Positions 24,078 through 31,025 of a stretch of 32,597 nt of DNA are shown piece after piece; position 1 is the first letter of the stretch; each line of letters starts with the position of its first letter. The stretch covers positions 1 to 32,597 of the forward strand of contig JAGAAX010000008.1 of assembly GCA_017614995.1 (NCBI GenBank), given 5' to 3'. The notes under the pieces are model-generated. The model saw only the letters and a list, made by a program, of their open reading frames with translations. It was not told the DNA's origin and did no database searches. This DNA is from Spirochaetaceae bacterium (GTDB lineage: Bacteria; Spirochaetota; Spirochaetia; Treponematales; Treponemataceae). The translations under genes and the position numbers were made by a program.

Positions 24078-25343
24078 TTATAAAGCAGCTTTTGACAGTT
24101 CAGCAGAAAGAAATTCCAAAGCACTTGCCGTACTCTGGTTGTACAGCGAAACATTCTCGCTTGTTGTGCGCACCACGTTAATCCAAGAAAAAGCGGCTTT
24201 CTGCTCCTGCGATGAAATGCCTTTTTCAAGAATTGCAACGCGGAGAATATCGAGTATTTCCTGCATAAAAAGCGAGAACAGTATGCGCGGCTCAAAATTG
24301 TGAGCTTCGTTTATAATCATTTCAACAGGAATCTGGTCGCGCGGGTTGAATTTCTGCATTATTATGCGCCTGACAAGCGGCGGCATGTTCTGTACTGTAA
24401 GAAGGAACGAACACGCAAGCATTGAAAGCTTTTCGCGCGAAACCGGCAGAAAAGACTCAAGATAAGCCGAAACTGAATCAAACGAAGTTTCCTCATGGAA
24501 AACGCGTGAAATTACCTCGCGCTGCTGTTCAGGCGTTCTGTCCACAAAGGCATAAGTTCTTACTCTAGAAAGAATTGTCGGCATAACAGCGGCACGTCTG
24601 CTTGTTGTCAGAATAAACAGCACATTCTGCGGCGGCTCTTCGAGAATTTTCAAAAGTGCGTTGCGCACAGAATCCTGCATACGGTCTGCATTTTCTATAA
24701 TAAGCACTTTCTTGCTTCCGTCTGAAGTCGTAAGGTGCGCCCATGCAGAAGCGCGCCTAATCTGTGCAACTGGAATCGAATCGTAAAGAAAGAGGTTCTC
24801 AAGCTTCTGGCACGCCGTAACGATGCAGTCTGCAATTTTCTGCACTTCTTCAAAAGGCGGCAGTGTGCGGAGCGGGTCAATTTCTTCCAAAAGTTCGTCA
24901 ATATTCTGTACAATTGGAGCCATCTTTGAAAGCTTTTCCTCGCCTTCCCACAAAATCGGGTTAAAGCGCATTGTAAGCTTGCGGACGGCTCTTACAAACA
25001 AATATCTTGCAGCCTGAATATAAGGCGATGATGCTTCTACGGCGTGCAGAAAGGTCTTGCGCGCAGCTTCAATTTCAAGGGTACATTCGCGCGGCCCTAC
25101 AATCATCAGGCTTGAATGGTTCAGCGCCTTGTGCTTAAGGCACGAAATACAGGCACAAGTCCATTCGCCGTTGGCGCCGAGACCGTTTCCCTGGCACGAA
25201 ATTACACGCGCAAGCTCAATTGCGCACGTCAGTTTGCCGGAACCTTTCGGTCCTGCAAAAAGCAATGCCTGCGGCAGTGTGTCTTTTTTTATTTCTTCAA
25301 TAAGAAGGCTTGTCACATTTTGGTTTAATACGTTATCAAACAT
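24078..25343 (-). CDS. holB: DNA polymerase III delta-prime subunit (clamp loader)
   Basis: Part of the clamp-loader complex that opens the beta clamp. The N-terminal AAA-type domain has a full Walker A, GPKGSGKLT (31-39). Cysteines C50, C63, C65 and C68 (around WTCACISC) form the zinc module of this family. KVLIIENADRM and LEEPPQNVLFILTTS are the Walker B and sensor regions. LSRVRTYAF sits where others have the S-R-C motif. At 421 residues it is longer than many delta-prime proteins (about 330). An insertion lies between about 110 and 190 (MRFNPILWEGEEKLSKM and following). AAGGAAG precedes the ATG. It overlaps the cvpA end by eight bases. Confidence 0.85.
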   Translation of the reverse strand: MFDNVLNQNVTSLLIEEIKKDTLPQALLFAGPKGSGKLTCAIELARVISCQGNGLGANGEWTCACISCLKHKALNHSSLMIVGPRECTLEIEAARKTFLHAVEASSPYIQAARYLFVRAVRKLTMRFNPILWEGEEKLSKMAPIVQNIDELLEEIDPLRTLPPFEEVQKIADCIVTACQKLENLFLYDSIPVAQIRRASAWAHLTTSDGSKKVLIIENADRMQDSVRNALLKILEEPPQNVLFILTTSRRAAVMPTILSRVRTYAFVDRTPEQQREVISRVFHEETSFDSVSAYLESFLPVSREKLSMLACSFLLTVQNMPPLVRRIIMQKFNPRDQIPVEMIINEAHNFEPRILFSLFMQEILDILRVAILEKGISSQEQKAAFSWINVVRTTSENVSLYNQSTASALEFLSAELSKAAL

Positions 25344-25839
25344 GAATACTTCCTTGAAATTGAATATTCTTAGGCACGTTGTCAGGTACAGTCACGAAAA
25401 GCGGAGAAAACAGCTTTTCAAAAAAGCTTGCGTCAAGCACCGGCCGTATGTCGAAAAATCTCTGCGAATGAAGCAGAAAAAGAATAAGCCCTACAACAAG
25501 AAAGCCTTCGGCAATTCCGAGGAAAAAGCCGAGCGACTTGTCTAGCCCCCTCATTATGTCGCCCTGAAAGGCAAAACCCACGATTTTCTGCACAAGCCTT
25601 ATTGAAATGTACACAATAATGAACAGAATCAAAAACGCTAAGATTCTTGTAAGCAGAATCAGATTGCCGAGCTTTGGCAGATGCGGAACGAGAAACCTGT
25701 TCAGCACAAGCCCGAAAAAGATTCCGGCAATTACCGCAAGTTTTGAGAAAAACTCATCCAAAAAGCCTCTAAGTGCTCCATGAATCGAAGTAATCAGAAT
25801 AATAATCCAAAAAATTACATCTATTATAGGCATATTCAT
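25336..25839 (-). CDS. CvpA-family membrane protein
   Basis: 167 residues with four hydrophobic segments (about 4-20, 31-50, 58-84, 100-124) and a GALRGFLDEFFSKL stretch typical of CvpA/colicin V production proteins. The molecular role of this family is unsettled. Two possible ATGs lie at 25839 and 25833. The first overlaps the murG stop by four bases (ATGA), indicating coupling. The C-terminal tail (about 135-167) is soluble and overlaps the start of the delta-prime gene. Confidence 0.85.
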   Translation of the reverse strand: MNMPIIDVIFWIIILITSIHGALRGFLDEFFSKLAVIAGIFFGLVLNRFLVPHLPKLGNLILLTRILAFLILFIIVYISIRLVQKIVGFAFQGDIMRGLDKSLGFFLGIAEGFLVVGLILFLLHSQRFFDIRPVLDASFFEKLFSPLFVTVPDNVPKNIQFQGSIHV

Positions 25840-26990
25840 CCATTATCCCAATTTTCGTTTACTAAAAGTTCTGCAATTGCTTCAGCAGGTTTAGCTTCAG
25901 GCAGAAGCGCAAAAACATTTGTGCTTAAGTTCTTCCTGAAAAGCTCATCTTCAAACGGAAGTACAGCCTCTTTCAGTGCCCCACCGGCGTCTTTGTCTTT
26001 AAGCACAAGACGGCGCGCCGCATTCTGCTTGACAAAATAATCAGCGTTCTCAACCTGGTCACCGCGTGTGCCGGAACCTTCAAGCGGAAGCAGCAGAAGC
26101 GGCTTTTTAAGCACAGCGGCTTCCCAGAGCGTATTTGCCCCAGAACGCGAAAAAACCGCGTCGGCAAAAGCCAGTACATGCGGCATTTCCTGATAGATAA
26201 ACTGAAAAGGCATATAAAGCTTTTCATCTATAAGCTTCTGCACTTCTTTAGAAAAAGCCTCTGTTTTTTGCGACGCGCCAATCTGATGAACAACAACAAA
26301 ATGACTGCACAAAAACTCAAGATTCTGCCAGACAAGCTCATTTATCTGCTTTGCACCGCCAGAACCGCCCAAAACCAGAAGCACCGGCTTTTTAGGCTTT
26401 TCTGTTTCAGAGAAACCCAAAAACTTTGCGCCGAGCGAAGCTTCAGCCTGATAAAAGACCGGCCGCACAGGATTGCCTGTTACGGTTATTGCACCCTGCT
26501 TTGACTTTGGAAAAAACTCCATTGTGTCGGCATAAGACACAAATATGCGTTTTGCACATTTTGTGTTGAGCCTTGTCGCAAGCCCCGGCGAAAAATCACA
26601 TTCGTGCGTATAAACCGGAATACCGAGCAGTTTTGCCGCAAAACACGGCGGAACACTGACGAACCCGCCCTTTGAGAACACAAAATCAGGCTTAAGCTTT
26701 AAAAGCACAAAAAACGCCTTGATGCAGCCTGCAATAATGCGGAACATATCAGTAACTGTCTTAAGCGAAAAATAACGCCGCAGTTTTCCAGACGGAATCC
26801 CAATAAATTTGTCGCATGAGCCGCTTTTTTCTACAAGCGTTCTGTCCATTCCCCTTGAAGAGCCGAGCCAGTAAACAGTGCACTCATGCTTTTTTTTAAG
26901 CTCGTCCACGACGGCAAGACCGGGATAAATGTGACCGCCTGTTCCGCCGCCTGTAAAGACCGCACAATATTTTTTAGTCTGCTTTGCCAT
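25836..26990 (-). CDS. murG: MurG: UDP-GlcNAc transferase of peptidoglycan synthesis
   Basis: Transfers GlcNAc to lipid I to form lipid II at the inner face of the cytoplasmic membrane. FTGGGTGGHIYPGLA is the acceptor-side loop. SKGGFVSVPP, THECDFSPGLATRL, GGSGGAKQIN and RSGANTLWEA are the MurG signatures, and EGSGTRGDQVENA is the late donor-binding loop (the common form has H-Q-x-x-N-A). The frame is open from 27038, but ATG 26990 places the glycine loop at the usual distance from the N-terminus and follows GGAAAAAT. That start overlaps the ankyrin gene by 17 bases. About 384 residues. Confidence 0.95.
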   Translation of the reverse strand: MAKQTKKYCAVFTGGGTGGHIYPGLAVVDELKKKHECTVYWLGSSRGMDRTLVEKSGSCDKFIGIPSGKLRRYFSLKTVTDMFRIIAGCIKAFFVLLKLKPDFVFSKGGFVSVPPCFAAKLLGIPVYTHECDFSPGLATRLNTKCAKRIFVSYADTMEFFPKSKQGAITVTGNPVRPVFYQAEASLGAKFLGFSETEKPKKPVLLVLGGSGGAKQINELVWQNLEFLCSHFVVVHQIGASQKTEAFSKEVQKLIDEKLYMPFQFIYQEMPHVLAFADAVFSRSGANTLWEAAVLKKPLLLLPLEGSGTRGDQVENADYFVKQNAARRLVLKDKDAGGALKEAVLPFEDELFRKNLSTNVFALLPEAKPAEAIAELLVNENWDNG

Positions 26991-27903
26991 ATTTTTCCAG
27001 AATTGCCTGAATTTTATTTTTCTTAAAAAGTTTTGCATAACCGTAAGCGGTCATGCCCATGTGGTCTTTCATCTTGCCGTCCGCACCGTTCTTTGCAAGA
27101 AGCTCGCAGATTTTCTCGTTTCCGTTGCCTACAGCCAGAATAAGCGGAGACTGACCGTCGTTGCTTATTAAATTGAGGTCTGCACCGGCTTTTATAAAGA
27201 TTTCCGCAATCTCAACATTTTCGCGCCAAATTGCGTCCATTAACGGTGAATAACCGCGGTCTTTAGAAATTGCGTTGACGTTTGCGCCATTATCCAAAAG
27301 CAGCTGAACTATTTCCTTGTGCTCTGCCCTTGCGGCATTACACAGCATCGGTGTTCCCGCAGAATCCACATCGTTGACGTCCATTCCAGCCTGCAAAAAA
27401 AGTTTGCACGTATCCTGGTTTCCTTTTGCAATTTGAAAAGAAAAACAGTCCGGCGTAAACGGCAGTCCTTTTTCGTAAAGCACTTTTTTTGCGTTTGCCT
27501 TTGTTTCTTCTTCAAGATATTCAACAAAGCGTTTGGCAAGTTCTCTTACAAGCTTTTCTTCTGTTGCAAATGTCTTAAAGCCCGAAAAGACTGCGGGCAG
27601 CTCTTTTGCAGACGCATAGCCTGTCACAAAAACAGGAATATTCCGTCCTGACAAAAAACCGCACAAATAAGGCAGCAGAGAATCTGAAAGATATTTACCG
27701 GCATCCAAAAAGATACAATGTGTTGTTTCTGAAAAACTTTTTTTAATCTTCTTAAATGTTACGTCAGCCTTATCCAGAGATACTTTATTTTTCTGATTTT
27801 CTACAGCATACAGAACAGACTTTACCATGTTTTCATGCAAAAAACACTGTACTGCATCAACCGCAGGACTGTCTGTCTGGGGAGTAACAATTAACCATTT
27901 CAT
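26974..27903 (-). CDS. Ankyrin-repeat protein with N-terminal TIR-like/Rossmann domain
   Basis: The N-terminal 125 residues alternate strands and helices (CIFLDAGKYLSDSLLPYLCGFL, RNIPVFVTG, then a conserved-looking L-P-x-F-x-x-F-K-T-F), resembling nucleotide- or TIR-like folds. No catalytic residue can be assigned with confidence. From about 150 to 305 there are at least four ankyrin repeats (for example HKEIVQLLLDNGANVNAIS, YSPLMDAIWRENVEIAEIF and QSPLILAVGNGNEKICELL), so it binds a protein partner. No signal peptide. It opens the murG operon from a start without Shine-Dalgarno, with a -10 box six bases before the ATG. Confidence 0.85.
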   Translation of the reverse strand: MKWLIVTPQTDSPAVDAVQCFLHENMVKSVLYAVENQKNKVSLDKADVTFKKIKKSFSETTHCIFLDAGKYLSDSLLPYLCGFLSGRNIPVFVTGYASAKELPAVFSGFKTFATEEKLVRELAKRFVEYLEEETKANAKKVLYEKGLPFTPDCFSFQIAKGNQDTCKLFLQAGMDVNDVDSAGTPMLCNAARAEHKEIVQLLLDNGANVNAISKDRGYSPLMDAIWRENVEIAEIFIKAGADLNLISNDGQSPLILAVGNGNEKICELLAKNGADGKMKDHMGMTAYGYAKLFKKNKIQAILEKYGKAD

Positions 27904-27909
27904 AAGTTC

Positions 27910-27938
27910 AGTATAAACTATCTCTCAAAACTCAACAA
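27910..27938 (-). promoter_or_regulatory. Promoter of the ankyrin-murG operon
   Basis: On the minus strand: TTGTTG (27938-27933), a 17-base spacer, TATACT (27915-27910), then six bases to the ATG at 27903. The -35 is weak, the -10 good. Confidence 0.55.
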
Positions 27939-28118
27939 GTAAAAGCTGAATAAAACTTTATAAAAATAGATAAGACTTATGGGCAGGCTATAAGTGCGGA
28001 TTTTGATTTTATATTATTCTGTATTGTATAAATTTTCACCGGACATTTTTTTTGTAAAATCTTTTAGAAAATCAGCAAAAATTAACAAAAATTTGCATTT
28101 TTAAACAATATATGTTAT

Positions 28119-29072
28119 ATGATGAAAAAGAACATAAATATTTACAACAGCCAAGATGAATATCTTGCACAGATGAAAAGCGGTGCGCTGCTTAATCCGC
28201 GCATAGATTCGACTTTTAAGGCATTGTTCACACAGCCTACAGCGGAATCGCGGAATGCACTACACTCGTTTTTGGAAGCTGCCACAGAACGCAAAATTAA
28301 GTCGGTGGAGCTTACGGCGAATGAAGCGCCTATATCATTTGAAAAGCAGCGCGGCGTGAGCTACGATATTCTGTGCATTTTTGATGACGGGCAGCCTGCA
28401 AACCTTGAAATGATGGCTTTTAATCAATTTTATGATTATGGGAAAAGAGCTGAATACCAAGTTGCAAGGCTTGAAACAACTTATCTCAAGAAAGGCGACA
28501 CTTGGGAAAAAGCTCCGAAAGTTTATCAGATTACGGTGTTAGATTTTGTGTTTGACAAAAGCTCAAATGATGCAGTCAGCCGCTATGCAATGCGCACAGC
28601 GGACAACCGCGAGCTTTCTGATACGCTCAATATCATTTTTATTGAGCTGCCCAAAGTCACCAAGCTTGAGAACAGCATTGAGAAGAACACAGCTTTAGAA
28701 AACTGGGCGATTTTCTTGAAAGAAGCTGATAATCCGAAGAAAAAAGGGATTATACAGAAACTAACCGAACAGGAGGCAGGACTTATGAACGCAAAACAGT
28801 CACTTTCTTCGATAAGTGCAAACCAAGACTTATGGGTTGAGCAGTTCAGACAAGAAATGTTTGAACGCGACTACCGTTCAGGCTTAAGCGCTGCCGAAAA
28901 CCGCGGCATCGCCATTGGTGAAGCTAGAGGTGAGAAACGAGGACGCACTGAAGCTAAGCTCGATGATGCACGTAAAATGATTCTGAAACACATCGGCACA
29001 ATAGAACAAATAGCTGAAGTCACAGATCTTCCGCTTGAAACTGTGCAAAAGCTCGCTGAAAAGCTTAACTAA
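28119..29072 (+). CDS. Rpn-family nuclease/transposase-like protein (PD-(D/E)xK)
   Basis: Belongs to the recombination-promoting nuclease group once annotated as transposases. The N-terminus reads NPRIDSTFKALF (D30), typical of the family. SYDILCIFDDG gives D83 and NLEMMAF gives E97, in the place of the usual E-x-Q, so the Q position is Met. The Y-x-K-R-A-E-Y-Q-x-A segment follows as expected. The C-terminal part has a long helix, the G-E-K-R-G-R linker and a degenerate helix-turn-helix (IEQIAEVTDLPLETVQKLAEKL). The first two codons are both ATG and there is no Shine-Dalgarno sequence; the upstream region is very AT-rich. Likely a multicopy gene in the genome, which would need checking. Confidence 0.82.
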   Translation: MMKKNINIYNSQDEYLAQMKSGALLNPRIDSTFKALFTQPTAESRNALHSFLEAATERKIKSVELTANEAPISFEKQRGVSYDILCIFDDGQPANLEMMAFNQFYDYGKRAEYQVARLETTYLKKGDTWEKAPKVYQITVLDFVFDKSSNDAVSRYAMRTADNRELSDTLNIIFIELPKVTKLENSIEKNTALENWAIFLKEADNPKKKGIIQKLTEQEAGLMNAKQSLSSISANQDLWVEQFRQEMFERDYRSGLSAAENRGIAIGEARGEKRGRTEAKLDDARKMILKHIGTIEQIAEVTDLPLETVQKLAEKLN

Positions 29073-29078
29073 AGAACA

Positions 29079-29095
29079 CCGCTTTATAAAAGCGG
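29079..29095. terminator. Short hairpin after the Rpn-type gene
   Basis: CCGCTTT-ATA-AAAGCGG, seven perfect pairs with a three-base loop, begins seven bases after the stop codon. No T-run follows, so it may only stabilise the mRNA end. Confidence 0.35.
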
Positions 29096-29171
29096 ACAGC
29101 AGCGGGCGATATGCCCATAGATTCCACTTTTATTCTGCGTTTTCTTTCCTTTGTATTCGTCAAGGCACTAC

Positions 29172-29200
29172 TTGACATAACTGCGGTTTTGATGTACCTT
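29172..29200 (+). promoter_or_regulatory. Probable tRNA promoter
   Basis: TTGACA (29172-29177) is a perfect -35. With a 17-base spacer the -10 is TACCTT (29195-29200), which is weak. It sits 20 bases before the tRNA-His 5' end. Confidence 0.5.
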
Positions 29201-29219
29201 GTTTCCATTGCTAACGCAT

Positions 29220-29292
29220 GGTGCCTGTAGTTCAGGGGTAGAGCGCCAGATTGTGGATCTGGTTGTCGTGGGTTCAAATCCCATCAGGCACC
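29220..29292 (+). tRNA. tRNA-His (anticodon GTG)
   Basis: The acceptor stem GTGCCTG pairs with CAGGCAC, with an extra G at -1 (29220) facing discriminator C (29292), the hallmark of tRNA-His. The anticodon loop reads TTGTGGA, giving GTG. The T-loop TTCAAAT is regular. The 3' CCA is not encoded (CCT follows), so it must be added by enzyme. Confidence 0.95.
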
Positions 29293-29297
29293 CTTTA

Positions 29298-29329
29298 ATA
29301 AAGGCACTGAACAAAATCAGTGCCTTTAT
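29298..29329. ncRNA. Perfect hairpin between the two tRNAs
   Basis: 13-base exact arms (29298-29310 and 29317-29329, core AAGGCACTGA) with loop ACAAAA. It starts a few bases after tRNA-His and ends seven bases before tRNA-Arg. It could be a processing signal or a partial terminator that lowers the tRNA-Arg level. Confidence 0.6.
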
Positions 29330-29336
29330 AAATTCT

Positions 29337-29410
29337 GCGTTTGTAGCTCAGATGGATAGAGCGTCGGACTTCGAATCCGCAGGTCGCACGTTCGAATCGT
29401 GTCAGACGCA
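29337..29410 (+). tRNA. tRNA-Arg (anticodon TCG)
   Basis: The acceptor stem GCGTTTG pairs with CAGACGC (one G-U). D arm GCTC/GAGC, anticodon loop CTTCGAA (anticodon TCG, reading CGN codons), T arm GCACG/CGTGT with loop TTCGAAT. The top pair of the anticodon stem is T-C, a mismatch. No encoded CCA. It probably shares the tRNA-His promoter. Confidence 0.93.
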
Positions 29411-29442
29411 AAGACCAAGGTTTGCAAATCTTGGTCTTTTTT
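29411..29442 (+). terminator. Rho-independent terminator after tRNA-Arg
   Basis: AAGACCAAG (29411-29419) pairs with CTTGGTCTT (29430-29438), the inner bases extending the stem, followed by a run of six T. It stands just before the end of the convergent ruvC gene. Confidence 0.85.
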
Positions 29443-29454
29443 GTTTTAAAGGCT

Positions 29455-29970
29455 TTACAGCGCGCTTATTCCGGCCGGTGTGTTCATTGTGTGGGTTATT
29501 GCGGCGGCGAGTGCATCGGCGGCATGGTCGGGCTTTGGAATTTCAGCAAGCCCCAAAAGCAGCTTTACATACTGCTGGACGTGCTTCTTTTCTGCTTTAG
29601 CCGAGCCTACAACGCACTGCTTTATAGAGAGCGGCGAATATTCAACAAGTGGAACAGTATTCTGCGCAAGGCAGAGCGTAACAACTCCCCTAGCCTCAGC
29701 AACAGCAAGCCCGGACGTTACGTTCTTTGCAAAATACAGGGCTTCCATGCTTGCCTCATTCGGGTTATATTCGCGCAAAACAGCGAGAATCCGGTTATAG
29801 ATTTCAAGAAGCCGCACCTGATGCTTCATCTGGTTTGTAGTTTCAATTACACCATGAGCAACATGAATCATACGTGAGCCGGACATATCTATAACGCCCC
29901 AGCCAGTTGAGGCAAGTCCTGGGTCAATTCCGAGAATCCGTCTTGTTTTTGAATCAGTTTTATTCTGCAC
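29455..29970 (-). CDS. ruvC: RuvC Holliday junction resolvase
   Basis: Cuts Holliday junctions symmetrically, working with RuvAB in recombination and repair. Active-site acids are D16 (LGIDPGLASTGWG), E76 (SMEALYF), and H149 with D152 (PDHAADALA). The His at the third position occurs in other RuvC proteins, such as that of Thermus. Length 171 is normal. The start codon is GTG at 29970 with no clear Shine-Dalgarno sequence; no better start is in frame. The ruvA and ruvB partners are not in this window. Confidence 0.94.
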   Translation of the reverse strand: MQNKTDSKTRRILGIDPGLASTGWGVIDMSGSRMIHVAHGVIETTNQMKHQVRLLEIYNRILAVLREYNPNEASMEALYFAKNVTSGLAVAEARGVVTLCLAQNTVPLVEYSPLSIKQCVVGSAKAEKKHVQQYVKLLLGLAEIPKPDHAADALAAAITHTMNTPAGISAL

Positions 29971-29990
29971 TTTCAGTTTAAAAACAAACA

Positions 29991-30025
29991 GCCCGATACA
30001 GATTGCGTCTACAATTTGATCGGGC
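29991..30025 (-). terminator. Likely terminator of yebC
   Basis: On the minus strand GCCCGAT (30025-30019) pairs with ATCGGGC (29997-29991), and TGTTTGTTTTT follows. It lies 56 bases past the yebC stop and just upstream of ruvC, so ruvC probably relies on another promoter or readthrough. A second hairpin (TGCCTGAC/GTCAGGCA, 30042-30066) sits between it and yebC. Confidence 0.6.
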
Positions 30026-30080
30026 GGTTCTGATAAAGTTTTGCCTGACGCTGAAAAGGTCAGGCAGTCATTTCAGCCGA

Positions 30081-30869
30081 TTACTCAGCTTCGTATCCGT
30101 CTGGATATTCAATGTTTGTATAGACGTTCTGAACGTCATCATCTTCTTCAAGTTTGTCTGTAAGCTTGTCGCATTTGCGTGCTGTTTCAGCATCAAGTGC
30201 CTGATAAGAAGACGGAACCATGGCAATTTCTGCTGAAAGCGGCTTCCAAGGATCTTCCTCGTCGTCGTCTTTTTTCTTGTCGTCAGTTACAGGCTTCTGT
30301 TTTGCTTCAAAAGCTTCCATTACGGCTGTAAAGTCGTTTGGAGCTGTTGTAACTGTTATGATGCCGTCTTCTGTTACGATGTCTTCAGCACCAGCTTCAA
30401 GAGCAACGTCCATTACTTCTTCTTCAGAAACTTTTTCTGCATCGAATTCAATAACACCTTTGCGCTCGAACATACGAGAAACAGAACCAGTTGTACCGAG
30501 GTTTCCGCCTGTCTTGTTGAAGATATTGCGTACGTTTGCAGCTGCGCGGTTCTTGTTATCAGTCAAGACTTCAACGAGAATAGCAACTCCGCCCGGGCCG
30601 AATCCTTCGTAAACCAATTCTTCGAATGTTGTAGCACCAAGCTCGCCTGTACCTTTTTTGATTGCGCGTTCGATATTGTCTTTAGGCATGTTAGCAGCGC
30701 GTGCTTTAAGGATTGCTGTTCTCAAACGTGGGTTTGAGTTAGGGTCACCGCCGCCCATTCTGGCTGCGATAGAAATTTCCTTAATAAATTTGGTGAACAA
30801 CTGACCGCGTTTTGCATCGGCAGCACCCTTGGCGTGTTTAATTGTCGCCCATTTACTATGTCCTGACAT
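30081..30869 (-). CDS. yebC: YebC/TACO1-family protein
   Basis: Members act in translation (relief of stalling at proline-rich stretches) and have also been described as DNA-binding regulators. The N-terminal domain is MSGHSKWATIKHAKGAADAKRG; the GFGPGGVAILVEVLTDNKNR core and the SVSRMFERKGVI segment are typical. At 262 residues it is slightly longer than the usual 240-250, because of an acidic KKKDDDEEDPWKP insertion at about 205-217. AAGGAGACATC precedes the ATG. In many genomes it neighbours ruvC, as here. Confidence 0.95.
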   Translation of the reverse strand: MSGHSKWATIKHAKGAADAKRGQLFTKFIKEISIAARMGGGDPNSNPRLRTAILKARAANMPKDNIERAIKKGTGELGATTFEELVYEGFGPGGVAILVEVLTDNKNRAAANVRNIFNKTGGNLGTTGSVSRMFERKGVIEFDAEKVSEEEVMDVALEAGAEDIVTEDGIITVTTAPNDFTAVMEAFEAKQKPVTDDKKKDDDEEDPWKPLSAEIAMVPSSYQALDAETARKCDKLTDKLEEDDDVQNVYTNIEYPDGYEAE

Positions 30870-31025
30870 GATGTCTCCTTATAATAAGTTACAAAATAAA
30901 ATTCAGTGAATAAGGCAAATGTAAGCCTTGTTTCAAGAGTTTAGCATATAGAGAAAATAGCGTCAATATGCAGAAAAACGCACAAAACGGCAAACTTTGC
31001 GCATTTTAGAGCCGATAAACAGAAC

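Noticed and set aside
25057-25545. 162-codon open frame opposite the delta-prime and cvpA genes
   Set aside because: It is antisense to two recognised genes, is basic and shows no domain; also a shadow frame.
28109-28122. Leaderless start for the Rpn-type gene
   Set aside because: TATATG is seven bases from the second ATG, but the region is so AT-rich that such a match is expected by chance.
30042-30066. Second terminator for yebC
   Set aside because: A perfect 8-base hairpin (TGCCTGAC/GTCAGGCA), but on the minus strand it is followed by A-rich rather than T-rich sequence; the 29991-30025 hairpin fits better.
31014-31025. Leaderless start for the NeuB-type gene
   Set aside because: GATAAA lies six bases before the ATG, but it matches the -10 consensus poorly and no -35 is visible, so it was not counted with the five stronger cases.
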